From Pseudomonadales bacterium (GTDB lineage Bacteria; Pseudomonadota; Gammaproteobacteria; Pseudomonadales; Azotimanducaceae): 64,000 nt of DNA. The stretch covers positions 3,906,001 through 3,970,000 of the forward strand of contig WLWP01000001.1 in the NCBI GenBank assembly GCA_012103505.1, read 5' to 3'. Below, piece by piece: positions 62,922-64,000 of the stretch; within the stretch, counting starts at the first letter, position 1, and each line of letters starts with the position of its first letter. The position numbers and the translations under genes were made by a program. The notes beneath the pieces were generated by a model, which saw nothing but the letters and a program-made list of their open reading frames with translations, had not been told where the DNA came from and ran no database searches.

Positions 62922-63469
62922 CTGAATCCGATTTGATGGAAAGCTCAAAAATAGTAGAGGTCTGAGGATTCGTCGCGAGGCGATCCGAGGGATCGTCGGT
63001 CAGAGATCGCTGAATTTATTGCAGGTTATGTCATGCAGGTGACATACAAGCTGTTCGAATGTATTCAATATGCGCTTGCAAGGACACACCACCACAGGGA
63101 TGTGGACCTCTTCAAAGCACAGGGTCGATTGGTAACGTGCATTTGAACGAGGCATACAGTGAGTGGATGGTCTTGTTACAACACCTCCGAAGCGGGGGTG
63201 TTCTATAGAGTGGCTTGGTTTAGGCGTGACAAATCAACGAGGCATCAGGTAAGTGAGCTTACGCACCCGCAACTTCTTATTCGCTCTGACGCTCGTTGGG
63301 GTTGGGATAAATGCGGGGCTGATGTTCCTTTGACGGGTTACGGGCTGATCAAATTGTGTTGAGGCCAACTAAATTGCATTGCTGATCAACTTAGCTGATC
63401 AACAATGTCCGCGCTTTCGCGAGGAGACGGGTAGAGCCCCTCAGTTACCCCAAATGCCTCATTTATTTA
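62922..63469. other. 550-bp non-coding region with hairpins and repeats
   Basis: It contains CCACA-GGGA-TGTGG (63092-63105), whose loop and flanks resemble a CsrA/RsmA site; a 10-bp stem with one wobble and a 3-base loop (63180-63202); and GCTGATCAA at 63344, 63381 and 63394. A 67-codon plus-strand frame (63159-63362) has no coding character. With the oriented terminator that follows, a plus-strand small RNA is possible. Confidence 0.45.
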
Positions 63470-63497
63470 GCACCGACCCCATGCCGGTGCTTTTTTT
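63470..63497 (+). terminator. Rho-independent terminator without an assigned gene
   Basis: GCACCG (63470-63475) pairs with CGGTGC (63485-63490) around a 9-base loop and is followed by seven T on the plus strand. It points away from the only neighbouring gene (cysteine synthase, minus strand), for which the hairpin has a poorer tail (TAAATAAAT). No protein gene ends before it on the plus strand. Confidence 0.8.
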
Positions 63498-63505
63498 ACC
63501 GATCG

Positions 63506-64000
63506 TTACAAACCTTCGAGCCAATCGTTATCAGACCCTTCGTTGACCCCTGCAAACAGTGGCGTCGATAAGTAACGCTCGGCGGTGTCCGGCAGCATCG
63601 CAAGGAGAACTGATCCTTTTTCTGCGTTAGCTGCGACCTTTAACGCGGCGGTCAACGTGGCGCCCGCTGATATGCCGACGAAAATACCCTCCTCTGCAGC
63701 AAGTCTAAGGGCATTGGCCATCGCGTCGTCTTCCCCGACTAAAACGATTTCGTCGGCAATGTCTCGCTCGAGCACGCCCGGCACAAAATCGGGTGTCCAA
63801 CCTTGAATCTTGTGTGGTGCCCAGTCGCCACCCGAGAGTAAGGCGGCTTGCTCGGGTTCTGTGGCAATAACCTTTAGACCGGGACGAGCCGCTTTCAGTA
63901 CTTTCCCTGCACCAGAGAGCGTGCCCCCTGTACCCCATCCGGTTACCCAGTAGTCAAGGCGCTCGCCTGCAAAGTCTTGCAGAATTTCCGGGCCGGTTGT
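63506..64000 (-). CDS. Cysteine synthase, C-terminal part (5' end outside window)
   Basis: The last 164 residues of a PLP-dependent O-acetylserine sulfhydrylase. The phosphate-binding loop TGWGTGGTLSGAGKVL is present, as are VIATEPEQAAL, IQGWTPDFVP and the GISAGA segment. The frame is open from base 64000. It could be CysK or CysM; the N-terminal half with the PLP lysine lies beyond the window. Sulfur metabolism is also served by cysQ 5 kb away. Confidence 0.9.
   Translation of the reverse strand, partial: TTGPEILQDFAGERLDYWVTGWGTGGTLSGAGKVLKAARPGLKVIATEPEQAALLSGGDWAPHKIQGWTPDFVPGVLERDIADEIVLVGEDDAMANALRLAAEEGIFVGISAGATLTAALKVAANAEKGSVLLAMLPDTAERYLSTPLFAGVNEGSDNDWLEGL

Noticed and set aside
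63159..63362. 67-residue plus-strand frame before the orphan terminator
   Set aside because: No ribosome site, unusual Trp/Cys-rich composition and no recognisable pattern; a non-coding RNA explains the terminator better.

Overview
This 64 kb window is a stretch of bacterial chromosome from a gammaproteobacterium, probably a marine relative of the Pseudomonadales/Cellvibrionales type. The inference rests on gene order: argH / algZ-algR-hemC-hemD-hemX-hemY, rho-trxA-ppx-hemB, comM-ubiK // glnK-amtB-(sutA-like), lptM-lysA-dapF-DUF484-xerC-HAD next to cyaA, rsd/algQ-dsbB, and yrfG-hslR-hslO-pckA. Each follows Pseudomonas or enterobacterial synteny known from memory. By eye base composition is roughly half G+C throughout, coding density is high, and I saw no rRNA, tRNA, phage, insertion sequence or CRISPR array.

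Layout. 1-6.5 kb: end of acyl-CoA thioesterase tesB, then secreted M20 peptidase, beta-lactamase-fold hydrolase, VOC protein, CDP-alcohol phosphatidyltransferase, lipoprotein, NAD(P)-binding protein and esterase. 6.7-10 kb: a 905-residue coiled-coil protein with a C-terminal helix-hairpin-helix-like domain, a tiny Arg-rich protein and a nine-unit tandem repeat. 10-17 kb: diheme cytochrome c4-like protein, alanine racemase, an alanine module (Lrp-type regulator, alanine dehydrogenase, class III aminotransferase) and cytochrome c5. 17-23 kb: comM-ubiK, an NtrC/sigma-54-controlled porin-glnK-amtB unit, a short SutA-like protein and thrC. 23-32 kb (minus strand): HAD, xerC, DUF484, dapF, lysA, lptM, cyaA, argH. 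32-38 kb: algZR and the haem genes hemCDXY. 38-43 kb: flavin reductase, rho, trxA, ppx, hemB. 43-49 kb: frameshifted TetR regulator, MFS transporter, ABC-F ATPase, orphan ParA, and a WD40 lipoprotein flanked by DnaA boxes. 49-58 kb: rsd, dsbB, quinone reductase, FliL-like protein, acpH, gshA, pckA, hslO, hslR, yrfG. 58-64 kb: cysQ, a 640-bp non-coding island with an excellent LexA box, small unknown proteins, an acyl-CoA-dehydrogenase-fold flavoprotein with a ketopantoate-reductase-like partner, and the end of a cysteine synthase.

How it works together. Nitrogen status controls porin/PII/ammonium uptake from one sigma-54 promoter. Alanine made by the aminotransferase or racemase can be oxidised by alanine dehydrogenase. 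lysA/dapF feed lysine and cell wall synthesis; hemB, hemC and hemD supply three steps of tetrapyrrole synthesis; trxA, dsbB, gshA, hslO and rho form a redox and stress core.

Most of the window is ordinary core genome and I do not see a clear new multi-gene system. The points most worth a second look are: the LexA-box island with a small membrane protein; perfect DnaA boxes on both sides of the WD40/ParA pair; genes whose conserved N-termini are only reached by assuming CTG starts (Lrp regulator, flavin reductase, gshA) amid many TTG/GTG starts; the frameshifted TetR gene; an oriented terminator with no gene before it; and repeated 15-18 bp tandem duplications inside and between genes.
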